Of a stretch of DNA of 64,000 bases, positions 44,501 to 54,620 are shown one piece after another. The notes beneath the pieces are model-generated. The model worked only from the letters and a program-made list of their open reading frames with translations. It made no database searches and had not been told where the DNA came from. A program made the translations under genes and the position numbers. Position 1 is the first letter of the stretch; each line of letters opens with the position of its first letter. The stretch comes from Leguminivora glycinivorella. Taxonomy: Eukaryota; Arthropoda; Insecta; Lepidoptera; Tortricidae. The stretch is from the NCBI RefSeq assembly GCF_023078275.1, contig NC_062975.1, forward strand, positions 18,461,641 to 18,525,640. Direction: 5' to 3'.

Positions 44501-45637
44501 CGTTTGCCTGTATTACACTAAACCCGAGTTCTCCTAGATGCAGCCAGGGTTCAGCATCAGCTGGACTTCGGGTACTGCTTACTCGAGTACTCATCAAGAC
44601 AAGTCCGATGACGAAAACAGCGTTTGCCTGTGTTACACTAAACCCGAGTTCCCATAGGTGCAGCCAGAGTTCAGCATCAGCTGGACTTTGGGTACTGCTC
44701 GCTCGAGTACTCATCAAGACAAGTCCGATGACGAAAACAGCGTTTGCCTGGGTTACACTAAACCCGAGTTCCCCTAGGTACAGCCAGGGTTCAGCATCAG
44801 CTGGACTTCGGGTATTGCTCACTCGAGTACTCATCAAGACAAGTCCGATGACGAAAACAGCGTTTGCCTGTGTAACACTAAACCCGAGTTCCCCTAGGTG
44901 CAGCCAGGGTTCAGCATCAACTGCACTTCTGGTACTGCTCACTCGAGTACTCATCAAGACAAGTCCGATGACGAAAACAGCGTTTGCCTGTGTTACACTA
45001 AACCCGAGTTCTCCTAGGTGCAGCCAGGGTTCAGCATCAGCTAGACTTCGGGTACTCATCAAGACAAGTCCGATAAAAAAAACCGGCCAAGAGCGTGTCG
45101 GGCCACGGTCAGTGTAGGGTTCCGAAGTTTTTCATATTTTTCTCAAAAACTACTGAACCTATCAAGTTCAAAACAATTTTCCTAGAAAGTCGTTATAAAG
45201 TTCTAGTTTTGTGATTTTTTTCATATTTTTAAACTTATGGTTCAAAAGTTAGAGGGGGGGGGGCGCACTTTTTTTTTTTAGGAGCGATTATTTCCGAAAA
45301 TATCAATATTATCAAAAAACAATCTTAGTAAACCCTTATTCATTTTTAAATACCTATCCAACAATATATCACACGTTGTGGTTGGAATGAAAAAAAAATC
45401 AGCCCCCACTTTACATGGGGGGTACCCTAATAAAACATTTTTGCCATTTTTTATTTTTGAACTTTGTTGGCGTGATTGATTTGATATACATATTGGGACC
45501 AAATTTCAGCTTTCTAGTGCTAACGGTTACTGAGATTATCCGCGGACGGACGGACGGACAGACAGACATGGCGAAACTATAAGGGTTCCTAGTTGACTAC
45601 GGAACCCTAAAAAGCAGCGTTTGCCTGTGTTACACCC
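41515..45637 (+). repeat. 120-bp minisatellite array, right arm
   Basis: About 30 units of 120 bp with plus-strand landmarks GACAAGTCCGATGACGAAAA, CAGCGTTTGCCTGTGTTACA, CTAAACCCGAGTTCCCCTAG and GTTCAGCATCAGCTGGACTT; these are the reverse complement of the left-arm landmarks. The first two units are decayed. Within the array a ~725-bp block (six units plus a 5-base insertion) is duplicated (41861-42585 against 42586 onward), as is a 480-bp block (43861-44340 and 44341-44820). Long frames are open on both strands (837 codons minus, 569 plus). The array is interrupted at 45075-45612 by a family G element; 45613-45637 is its continuation. Confidence 0.95.
45075..45612 (+). mobile_element. AGGGTTCCG element (family G), copy c, inside the minisatellite
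   Basis: Starts AAAACCGGCCAAGAGCGTGT, ends CTACGGAACCCTAAAA. Left flank AAGTCCGAT and right flank GCAGCGTTTGCCTG belong to one minisatellite unit, so the insertion went into the GACGAAAACAGCG stretch. A-runs at both ends fit an AAAA target duplication. Confidence 0.9.
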
Positions 45638-45840
45638 GAGCAAAGCAGGAGCCTATCATAACTATAAGTATTTGGTATTGAAAATTGAACCTTATTTTAT
45701 CTACAGCCGTTTCCATTAAACAGAAACGCGCAAATATCACACACAGTGCCGCCATAGGTAACGATCGTATGTTATTTCGTTCGGAGTAATGTGTGCTTTA
45801 TGAGCGAGGTACAGGATTTAAACTCGCACGATATGATCTA

Positions 45841-46062
45841 TAAGGGAAAGCAAATAAAACCCAATATAAGGCTCACCCTTATGGCGTTAGGCTGAGCCGA
45901 TGATAAGGGTTTTGAAAGGGTATTGGGCTATTTTAGGTAAGCGCTTTCGTTAGGGCTTTAAAAGCAAAATGAAAGGGTATCGCGTCAAAAGGGTAGGGTA
46001 AGTTAAGCCTAACGAAATACCCATACAAAACCCCGTATAAGGGATAGCGGGCCGGTCCCTGG
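45841..46062 (-). repeat. CCAGGGACCGG element, right copy, inverted
   Basis: Ends GGGCCGGTCCCTGG at 46062 and starts TAAGGGAAAGCAAATAAAAC. Internal phrases AAGGCTCACCCTTATGG, GATAAGGGTTTTGAAAGGGT and AAAGGGTATCGCG recur. It is the inverted counterpart of 35607-35850; the two ends point away from each other around the fold-back. Confidence 0.6.
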
Positions 46063-46407
46063 AAAAGTTGTTAATTATGATCCAAATATTCATATTCACA
46101 CCATAAGTTGATGTCAGTGAATAAATTAACAACCTGTATAATGAAACATAAATTCAAGAAGACATATCTACAGTTCTGTTGATTGTTATCACATATCACT
46201 CTCTGCCGGAGCCATCAAGACCGCATTCATAGTCAGCGAATCTTTTCGAGGCCACTTTTTAAATGAGAATGAGAGAGTTAGTTTAAAAGTCATAAAGGGA
46301 ATACACCAGTCACCCATACTAAACAAATAATCACAATAGGGAATATGCACGTAACTCCAAATGGCCAAAAAATTTAATTTCTAATCTATATTGCTAAAAA
46401 CCATAGG
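46063..46407. other. Intergenic, no feature recognised
   Basis: No supported gene or repeat. Confidence 0.4.
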
Positions 46408-46584
46408 TGAGCAATTCCCGTTAAGTTTGTACATTTGGATCACGTCTCCGATTATAAAAATTGGTAGGCTGATAGAGTCCATGATGCTGAGCAAGATCCA
46501 CTAGGTTTCCTCTTTTGTTACCGAAAATGTATAGAAACCTGGTTACAAAAAAGGAAGGGTTACAAACTTAACGGGAATTGCTCA
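46408..46584. mobile_element. 177-bp MITE
   Basis: TGAGCAATTCCCGTTAAGTT followed by TGTA at the left is exactly inverted at the right (TACA, AACTTAACGGGAATTGCTCA): 24 bases. The middle has CCTCTTTTGTTACCG / GGTTACAAAAAAGG pairing. Non-coding. Confidence 0.85.
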
Positions 46585-46854
46585 GGTAAGTTTACTAAAA
46601 TCTTTTGAGATTTATCGTAATTTAATAGTGACATTTAATTTTCGAACAGTAGCTTTTTTAAATTCCCGCAAAAATTCTCAAAACGCAACATGACGCCATG
46701 TTACACTTAACGTCTGTTAGTGGGAGCGAGAGAGAGTTATTCTTTTCTCACTAAGTAGGCACTTCACGATTTTTCAAAACACCGTCATAATATTTCTTAT
46801 TAATGTTTTACGTATGACGTTCGAAGTCCGATAATCCACGTGGGTATATTATAA

Positions 46855-46977
46855 CCAGGCAGGCAATTATGGTCGCGCGATAAATGATAAAATAGCAGGC
46901 CGTCCCTACCGCACTATTTGTAAGTGCGATAGGGACGGCCCGATGTTTTATCATCTATCGCGCGACCATGATTGCCC
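46855..46977. mobile_element. MITE family M4, copy 2
   Basis: GGCAATTATGGTCGCGCGAT pairs with ATCGCGCGACCATGATTGCC, and GGCCGTCCCTACCGCACT with AGTGCGATAGGGACGGCC. Same family as 33761-33884. It abuts the next element at 46980. Confidence 0.87.
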
Positions 46978-46979
46978 TA

Positions 46980-47438
46980 CAGGGCTCGTAACTTTCATGC
47001 CGATGACATAAATTTGACGTCACGCTGCATATAGAATGATTCAAGATCAAGAGTTTTATTTAATAATTAATCATTATTCATCAATCATTTTAATCATGAC
47101 TTCAATACTAATCTATTCATACGTAAAATAATTAATACCTACTTGATACGTGAATAGTAAATTAAATTATTTGTTTATTTTTATACATACCTTTTATTAT
47201 AGTTTTGTTACCATATTTCAATAAATTATAAAAACAAAACAAAATTGTTTCCTTTTCGTTACACGTATCAAGTAAGTATTAATTATTTCACGTATGAGTA
47301 GCTCACTTTTAAAGTCATTTGTACATGATTAAAGTGATTGATGAATAATGATTAATTATTACAATAAAATTATTTGAATCATCCTATATGCAGCGTGACG
47401 TCAAATTGATGTCATCGGCATGAAAGTTACGGGCCCTG
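46980..47438. mobile_element. 459-bp MITE with ~65-bp inverted ends
   Basis: CAGGGCTCGTAACTTTCATG at the left and CATGAAAGTTACGGGCCCTG at the right, then CGATGACAT, TTTGACGTCACGCTGCATAT and GAATGATTCAA-type arms paired over about 65 bases. Inner sequence also pairs loosely (CACGTATCAAGTA / TACTTGATACGTG). No ORF of note. Confidence 0.85.
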
Positions 47439-47916
47439 ATTAAAACCAAAAGCCATTTCCGCATTACACAAATAAAACCAACAAATATATTGCTGCCTAT
47501 AATTGGGTGCAAGTCCCATATAAAGGTTTTAAATTAAATTATGGTACTTACGTTAAATTATGGTCGCGCAGTGCGACGGTGCTACGGATATATATTTATT
47601 TAGACCACGCTAATGCATTACACATTATACGCCTACAGGACTACATTTAAGCTAATTTCATGGTTACATAAATTAGTTAAACTGGTCTTAGGTGAATTTT
47701 TCACGATTGTGACACGGTGACAGAGGGAGTCTATTAAGTCAATTTGTAAATACCCTGTTACCACAATGAAATTTTCAATTACGTTATGTAGTCATCGGCT
47801 ATCAAACTAGTTTGCGTAATTATAATACATATACTAAGTACCTACCAGTTCACAGACGGTGGTTTAAAATACATCAGTTAGATGTCAAATTTATTTTCAC
47901 AGCTCACTTACAATAG
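47439..47916. other. Intergenic, no feature recognised
   Basis: No supported gene or repeat. Confidence 0.4.
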
Positions 47917-48390
47917 TTTTTTTCTACTCCCGTGTTGTTATTCGTCATTTACAGTATCGTGCATAGATCGTTAAAACCCTACATAAAAGATGCCCACCCC
48001 CGCCCGGCGCCCCGCGCACCCACACATACGATATAGCTCTTAAAGCATTGTTAGGAAGCCTTTAATGGATATAGCGTGGGTGCGCGGGGCGCCGGGGGCT
48101 GGCGACGTCGCGGGGGAGTGCGAGCGACATGGTGAGTGCAGGAACAGAGGGGAGGCCGACGCGTCAAAATACAGGAAATAGTGCAAATTTCACGAAAGTT
48201 ACTCTAGAAAACTATTAAAAAGTAAGTGCATGGTAGTAGAAAAAGTATTGTATTCAACGGTGTTTAACTGAGTCAAAAAATACTTGTGGCATCTTTATTA
48301 ACAATTTTCGGCTTCACCTCAAATTGTTACTCACGCCACTCGTCTTTTTTGACCTCACTTAAACGCCAGTTGCATAAAATACTATAAACG
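47917..48390 (+). repeat. Dispersed repeat D, copy 2, with GC-rich palindrome
   Basis: Matches 3475-3815 at both ends (TTGTTATTCGTCATTTACAG; CAAAATACAGGAAATAGTG; TTTCACGAAAGTTACTCTAG; AAGTAAGTGCATGGTAGTA). Between them lies a palindrome, CGGCGCCCCGCGCACCCAC at 48005 against GTGGGTGCGCGGGGCGCCG at 48076, absent from copy 1. A 55-bp insertion near 48293-48340 also distinguishes it. Confidence 0.72.
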
Positions 48391-49017
48391 CAATATACTG
48401 TAAAAGTACCTTTAGTCATAGGTACAGAAAAACTGATCTTCGTACTCGAAGACCATCACTAACACCCTTATATTTATTTTGATGCCATGGGTTTCTTTTT
48501 TCGAAAAAGCTTAGTCAATTATTAAAAGGGTTTATTTTGAGAATAAACGATTTATTTATTTTTATTTTTTTTATTTACCTCCAAATTACTCTACTGTATA
48601 AAAACTTACGCCGTTCAGATACTGAATGTACAATTGACAACATGTAACATCTTTTTGCATATATGTCTGTGGACCGAGTAATCTGAAAGTTATCACCACG
48701 TTGGTTCTTATTAGCGGAGTAAATACCGCTCGGCTCTGTAGGGCTCAGGAACGGCGCTACCTATCCTATCCCTCTCTAACGAATGTAATTAGAAAAAGAC
48801 GCTCATGTATTTTGGGGGCGAGATAATGTTGCACATGTTATTCAAGCTAAGCATAGGTACACTAATTTACTAATGGATTAAATTCTATGTCGCTTTTAGA
48901 TTACTTTTAAAGTAGATTCTGCCTTTGACTGTTTTTGCGTAGAATAATTATTTAAAATAAAATACATATACATGACTTTTGTGACAATATAAACTATCTT
49001 TAGGTAATTTTTTTTAG
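48391..49017. other. Intergenic, no feature recognised
   Basis: No supported gene. AT-rich with T-runs near 48555-48580. Confidence 0.4.
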
Positions 49018-49713
49018 TTTTTTATGTATGAAAAAATGGTAACGGAATGGGAAAAAACCTTGGGACACTTTTTCTCCTGTTAAGATTGAAAGAGCTCACG
49101 ATTCTGAGTGGTAACCACAAAAATTTTCCAATACCAGAAAAAAGTCGGGTAGACAACTTTGAAAAATAAAAACCGGCCAAGAGCGTGTCGGGCCACGCTC
49201 AGTGTAGGGTTCCGTAGTTTTCCGTATTTTTATCAAAAACTACTAAACCTATCAAGTTGATAACAATTTTCCTAGAAAGTCTTTATAAAGTTGTTTGGGT
49301 GATTTTTTTCATATTTTTTAAACATATGGTTCAAAAGTTAGAGGGGGGACACACACTTTTTTTTCCTTTAGGAGCGATTATATCCGAAAATATCAATATT
49401 ATCAAAAAACAATTTTAGTAAACCCTTATTCTTTTTTTAATACCTATCCAACAATATATCACACGTTGGGTTTGGAATGAAAAAAAAAATCAGTCCCCAC
49501 TTTACATGTAGGGGGGGTACCCTAACAAAAAAAAAATTTCCACTTTTTATTTTACCACTTTGTCGGCGTGATTGATATACATATTGATACCAAATTTTAG
49601 CTTTCTAGTACTAACGGTCACTGAGATTATCCGCGGACGGACGGACGGACGGACAGACAGACATGGCGAAACTATAAGGGTTCCTAGTTGACTACGGAAC
49701 CCTAAAAATGGCC
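49018..49713. mobile_element. Half MITE M5 interrupted by family G element copy d
   Basis: 49018-49168 (ATGAAAAAATGGTAACGGAA, CCTTGGGACACTTTTTCTCC, GACAACTTTGAAAAA) is the right half of the palindromic element at 56690-57007. Its terminal AATGGCC reappears at 49707-49713 after the family G insertion. The left half is missing. Confidence 0.8.
49168..49708 (+). mobile_element. AGGGTTCCG element (family G), copy d
   Basis: AAAACCGGCCAAGAGCGTGT to CTACGGAACCCTAAAA, with TTTAGGAGCGATTATATCCG, CCCCACTTTACATGTAGGGG and a (GGAC)n tract in the expected order. It interrupts the A-run of the surrounding MITE. Confidence 0.9.
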
Positions 49714-50125
49714 CTGGTACAAGCGTAAAGATGCAAGCAATAGTCAGACTATGTAAATGCCATTATAAGTTAGAATATCAAGCACGAGAGCTAGTGTTCT
49801 AATTTAACTATTAAGCTGCTAACTAGGTTATTCATGGCGAAGATAATTTCGTTAAACAAGCCCAGTGCGTGCGGTTTGAGCCGGTGGCGAGGCAATTTCA
49901 TATAAATATGATGTGCGTCTATGCTGAATTCGGAATGTCCCACAAACTTGGTTATAATTACATATGTTTTTAGGTATATAGAAGATATTTATATTAGAAA
50001 ACTAAGGATGCTGATGAATATAACTGAAAAATGCTTTCGTCCAGGAAAATATTTTCCGAAAATTGCCCTCCAGCATATTAGTTTGCCGTCAGGGAAAATG
50101 TTAAGTTGCTTCTTGCTATTTTACT

Positions 50126-50275
50126 TCTTCTTCAACCAAGCGTTGCCCCGGCCAGCCAAGGTCCGTTTTCCCTTAGTCTTCTCCACTTTGTCCAATCTTG
50201 GGCATTCTCAGGTGTGAGATTGTTCTCTTGCACATGTCCGCTGTCACGACGTCCTGCCAGCGCTTCTTAGGCCTA
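50126..50275 (-). mobile_element. Retroposed fragment with perfect 15-bp target duplication
   Basis: It is flanked by TCTTGCTATTTTACT at 50111-50125 and 50276-50290. The insert begins TCTTCTTCAACC (a GAA-type tail on the minus strand) and contains AGCGTTGCCCCGGCCAGCCA and CGACGTCCTGCCAGCGCTTC. The ORFs starting at 49921 and 50198 overlap this insert and are not genes. Confidence 0.92.
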
Positions 50276-50290
50276 TCTTGCTATTTTACT

Positions 50291-50951
50291 ACTATTTCAT
50301 ATTACTTTTCATCTGAGATATATCCCAACACAAATTTAGGTACCATAAATAATAAGCAGAGGAACGCTCGTAGCTTAGTTGAAATCTTTGCTCGGGTGTC
50401 AATATTTGTACAAGGAACAACTTTGTGCCCTTGTGAAATAAACAACTATTTCATGTAAAATTCACTCCTGTGCCTTTTGCAAAAGCAAACAACTATAAAG
50501 ATCTTCCGCACGTTAAATGTAAGAGAAATAAATGTTGTCATAACAAGTTCTAAGAGACTTAATGAGAGCTCGAATAAATTCGGAGTTGGTTCTCCTTACA
50601 AACATTCCAAGAATCTCGTTTAAAGTTTAGCATACTCTTAAAGTCACAGTTAAGTGCATTATGTGCAATTCAGGGAGCTGGCTCAGTACAAAGCAAATAG
50701 TTTCAGTGCGACCTATGTGGACAGCGTGCGCTACGCCGAAGCGAACCTGAGGATCCACCTCGAACAACGTTCGACGTATAGCCCTCTAACGTACTTATGA
50801 ATTCGTTTGTAAGTGAGACAAGGAGGCAACACATTGAATGTGGTTTGCGGTAGGTCCTGTGACAGAATGATCCTCAGGCGGCGGCGGCAAAGGAGTAACG
50901 GTTGACGCATGTTCGCCCAGCTTATTGATATTTTCCTGCGGCATACCAATT
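50291..50951. other. Intergenic, no feature recognised
   Basis: No supported gene. The minus-strand ORF 50731-50949 has no recognised domain. GAGGATCCACCTCG and ATGATCCTCAGG give a weak local inversion. Confidence 0.35.
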
Positions 50952-51091
50952 GTCAGTCAACCAATTGGAACCCTAGGCCACTGTAGAACTATGTCATACT
51001 TGACGTTATAAATCACTTTGTAAGAAATCTCTTACTGTTTGTCATTTTGACATGCTTGTAGAGTGGCCTAGGGTTCCAATTGGTTGACTGT
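50952..51091. mobile_element. ~140-bp MITE
   Basis: CAGTCAACCAATTGGAACCC followed by TAGGCCACT is exactly inverted at the right end (AGTGGCCTA, GGGTTCCAATTGGTTGACTG): 29 bases. Inner arms (GTCATACTTGAC / TTTTGACATGC) pair weakly. Confidence 0.86.
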
Positions 51092-51693
51092 ACTTGTTAG
51101 GGTACCTACTTATTTGGACATAAGTTACATAAACATATTAGATATGTATTTCCAATCAACTGGGGTTGTAAATGATATCAATCTATTGCGTTGAAAGTGA
51201 CCATAGCCAGTGACTGCATCTTAGAGCTGTCAAGGATAAAATTAGGCCACTTAAAAGTCGCATTGAGAAACCGTAAATTATTTTATTGTTTTTGTAGGTA
51301 AATTATTTTATAGTTTCAGTATTTCCTGAATTAAGCTTAGAATTAATTCAAAAGTGGACTTGTTTTATTAGTGGTTTGTGTATCATTAGTATGGACAGCA
51401 GATTACTCAGCGCTCCGCGGTGTAATAGTCCCCGGACCGTTCCGTATGATCCTTGCGTTTGCCAGTCGCCACGTTTCGGTGTAACGCAAGCCAGTCCCAA
51501 ATAGTTTCAGAGCACGACCTATATCGTATAAGGCTACTAAGTATAATGCTTCCCGTTACGATTTCTGTGCTATTTGGAAGTTGTGTCGTTACTTTGTTGA
51601 AGCGGTTGTTGGAGTTGGTTTAATATTGGTATTTAAGAAGTCTGCTGGATTTCGATAAGGGTTGCAATTTGATATAAAATACGTACCCCGTTT

Positions 51694-51797
51694 TCTTTCA
51701 ACTCGTTATTTCTTGTTTATTGCTAAGAGTGGCCCGGAAACTTTAATGGTTTCACGTACTCTGTCTACCTGTTTTAGGAATGTATATGTGTATTTAT
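51694..51797 (+). repeat. Short element C, degenerate copy 5
   Basis: TTTCTTTCAACTCGTTATTT, GCTAAGAGTGGC, GTTTCACGTACTCTGTCTAC and a TATGTGTATTTATGT end resemble 60521-60666. Strongly diverged. Confidence 0.5.
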
Positions 51798-51802
51798 GTA
51801 TT

Positions 51803-51895
51803 AATATTCAAATCAAGGATGAACAGGCATCTTCTGGGTGAGCTCACTCTATCGCAGTCTAGGCCTGGTTTGTGGCCATGAGTTGGCCCATTTAC
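51803..51895 (+). repeat. Short repeat H, copy 2
   Basis: AACAGGCATCTTCTGGGTGA, GCTCACTCTATCGCAGTCTA and TTGGCCCATTTA match the reverse complement of the insert at 27896-28021. Confidence 0.65.
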
Positions 51896-52344
51896 TTAAT
51901 TACCTTTGATTATGCTTGCCATTTGATTATGCTTTTATCGAATATACATTGTTTTTACTAGCAATAGATTTCTAATATGTTCACAAATAAATACACCTAC
52001 AGAAAAACTATTAAAAGCACATCAAAATCGCATATTCATTCACGCTTACGCTCCAAAAATAATATATCCCAAAGTGACAGTACATTAATATTTTAGTTGA
52101 ATATTCGCCCTTGTCACAGACCACCTCAACTAGACGGAAAATTCAAGCCAAATCAAAGTCACCACATATGATCTCCCGTAGTAATTTAGTATGGGATTTA
52201 AAACAGCTATTTGATCCAGTCGCGTCAACGTTTCCAACAAGAACTTGTAATATTAATTTTGGAGTATTTATAAAAAAAGGTTTGAACCTGATACAATGTA
52301 ATGGTGTGAGATGCTATTCAATCGCTCTGCTCAAATCGTGGCAC

Positions 52345-52512
52345 CTGTGTGCGTAGCCGAATGCACAAACGCTCACGAAACGCTCACAATAATAATATAT
52401 CTCTTTCGTAGCTATCTATCTCTATCGTTATTACGTATTGGCGTGACAGAGTCAGACTACATTTCTACGGCGTTTCGCATCGCGGAAATGCCATTCGGCT
52501 ACGCGGCCTGTC
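52345..52512. mobile_element. MITE family M3, reverse copy
   Basis: Starts GCGTAGCCGAATGCACAAAC and ends GAAATGCCATTCGGCTACGC. The interior AGCTATCTATCTCTATCGTT and TATTGGCGTGACAGAGTCAG is the reverse complement of 23233-23392. The plus-strand ORF at 52311-52529 is incidental. Confidence 0.78.
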
Positions 52513-53590
52513 CCGTTGTCTGTCTGTAATCAAATTTTGCAAGTTCAATTTGACCCACTTCCCGGTTTTCTATAGATCTGAAATTTTGCACACATATGTA
52601 AAACACGTGAAAATCCAATATTATGGTATCATGGAGCTGAACTGTTGATGGAGCAGAAAGGTGGCGATAAGAACTCTGTAATGAAATGTCGTATCCTCAT
52701 CGAGTAAGGGGTTTTATACCTGGGTGCACTATGATTCTCGCGCTGCCCCTCGCGCTGCCGCGATGTTTCCCTCTCCGGCCACACACTGCCCTATTCGCGC
52801 GATTAATCGCACTAGGTTGTTGCCGGCCCTTTTAATTGGCCCAAAAAACCGACAGATTAGGCAGCGGTGGGCATGACGAGTAGCGCGGCACACTATGCCT
52901 CTGCCTACTTCCCTCGCTACTTCCCACGCCGCTCGTCGAGTGTGTGGCAGAGGTACTAGAAACTTCTCGGAGAGCAGTAGATGACTGTTGAAAGACAAGT
53001 ACAGTCGGCGATAAAAACTTACTATAAACTACCATTAAAAATTAACCATATTATGTCAGGCGACCATACGCTCTTTGTAAAAGATTCCCAATGCAGTATC
53101 TTCGTAGTCTGCGACCCCTCCAATACCAGACAGCGGTGTAAAAAATTCAGAAGATAAATCGTGCCGCGGTCGGGGTGTGTTGTGTGGGCACCGTATCAAT
53201 CATGTCATGGGGCAGCCATTTTGAAAAAGTGACAACTATTTGTAGATCACCTACACTAAACAATGCATTTAGAGATGGTTTGCTGTTCTTACAAATTAAA
53301 ATTGAGTTTTATTTTTCATTACAAATTATTAAGGTACCTGACCATTTAAGGCCCATCTTATTTTTACAGCAATTTTTTTAACCAATCGACGGTATATTTC
53401 ATTTGGCTTACGAAACAATATTGCATAATTGTCACGATATTTGTATAAAAAGACGTAATTTAAAAAAAAATGGCCTTACACGGGTCAACTATCTATTTTG
53501 TTCATCTGTTTTCTTTCAAATACTTTTTACGAAATTCGAATAGAATAAGTTTGTTTTATATAGAAGCATGCCTTAGCACTTATGACTATT
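52513..53590. other. Intergenic, one GC-richer block
   Basis: 52735-52990 is GC-rich; on the minus strand it reads GGGCCGGCAACAACCTAGTG, a phrase like those in 3' regions of some lepidopteran LINEs. The overlapping minus-strand ORFs there have no recognised domain. Otherwise unassigned. Confidence 0.35.
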
Positions 53591-53593
53591 GAA

Positions 53594-53643
53594 ATGAAAT
53601 GAAATGAAATAAATGAAATGAAATGAAAATGAAATGAAATATT
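53594..53643. repeat. (GAAAT)n microsatellite
   Basis: Ten or so GAAAT/GAAAAT units. The sequence immediately downstream (53644-54000) is AT-rich and may be the 3' end of a LINE read on the minus strand, but no coding part is seen. Confidence 0.85.
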
Positions 53644-54106
53644 TATTTTTTCAAGTAGGCATATTACAATGCGATCTATTGTTAATTATAAGCAAATTAT
53701 GATTAAATTGATTGTTGTTATGTTAATGTGTGATGTCACTTTGTCGTAGTGTTGTCTGAACTAATTAATTCAGATAACATTTATTATTATTTTCGTTTTA
53801 TAAAACTTGTAATTCAGACAATTTAGTAATGTGATTGACATTTCAAGTGACATCATTCAATCATTCATTCGAACCAGTTATTCATGCTGTGCATAAGCCA
53901 CTGTTACTTGTAATCGCTCTTTTTTGATGTTGAATATTCAAAGAATAAACAAGTGCTCATAACTTTGTACTTGAAGTATTATTGAAAAATAAACCCAATT
54001 TTATACTATTTAAAAAAAAATATGTATTTATTTTGGAACGGTCCTTAAAACGCATGTACCTAAGTAATAAAATGTTCTACACTTCGCCACTAATTTTCCA
54101 GATTAA

Positions 54107-54226
54107 GTGCCGGCTGCATCAAACCGTCTTTCACCGTTAAAGCGTTCGTTAAATTGTATTGTATGGGAAGTTCCATAGACGTCTGCTGCGTGACGATGAT
54201 GTGTCTGTCAAATGTGGTTGATGCAA
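54107..54226. mobile_element. MITE family M6, copy 1
   Basis: GGCTGCATCAAACCGTCTTT at the left and TGGTTGATGCAAC at the right are imperfect inverted ends. The core TGTATGGGAAGTTCCATAGA followed by CGTCTGCTGCGTGACGATGA is shared with 55050-55172. Confidence 0.7.
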
Positions 54227-54620
54227 CGGGTAATAAATGACTGCCAGTATCAAAAGCAAATGTTCGGTAAACCTTCATTTTGTACTTTCACAAGAGTGAC
54301 AGATAGTGTCATTCACGTTGACGCTCGAATTCGACAAATCTAAACTTTAGATATATACAATACGAAACAAGGTCCGCACCTTCTCAAATGGCTCGATCTA
54401 TACAGCTTTAGTTCTAATAGAATTGCCGCGGATCAGCTTGGATTAAGCGTAGCTTAAGCGGAAAACAATAGTCGCTGATCCGACTTACAATTTGGTAATA
54501 CCTGTTAAGTGGTATCTCTATCTGTTACTATGAAATTGAATGGCAAGAGTAGGTACTTTATAATCAGTAGGTAAGTTTATTGGTAGTACATTTTCCAATT
54601 ATTTATTAAGTACTAAGTTT

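Noticed and set aside
42549..45062. 837-codon minus-strand ORF (and the 569- and 297-codon plus-strand ORFs) as genes for repeat proteins
   Set aside because: They are the right minisatellite arm on both strands, overlap each other completely and end where the repeat changes. Coding is unproven, so they are described under the array.
35607..46062. A Helitron carrying a minisatellite
   Set aside because: No TC start or hairpin-CTRR end could be located, and the inverted symmetry of the arms is not a Helitron feature.
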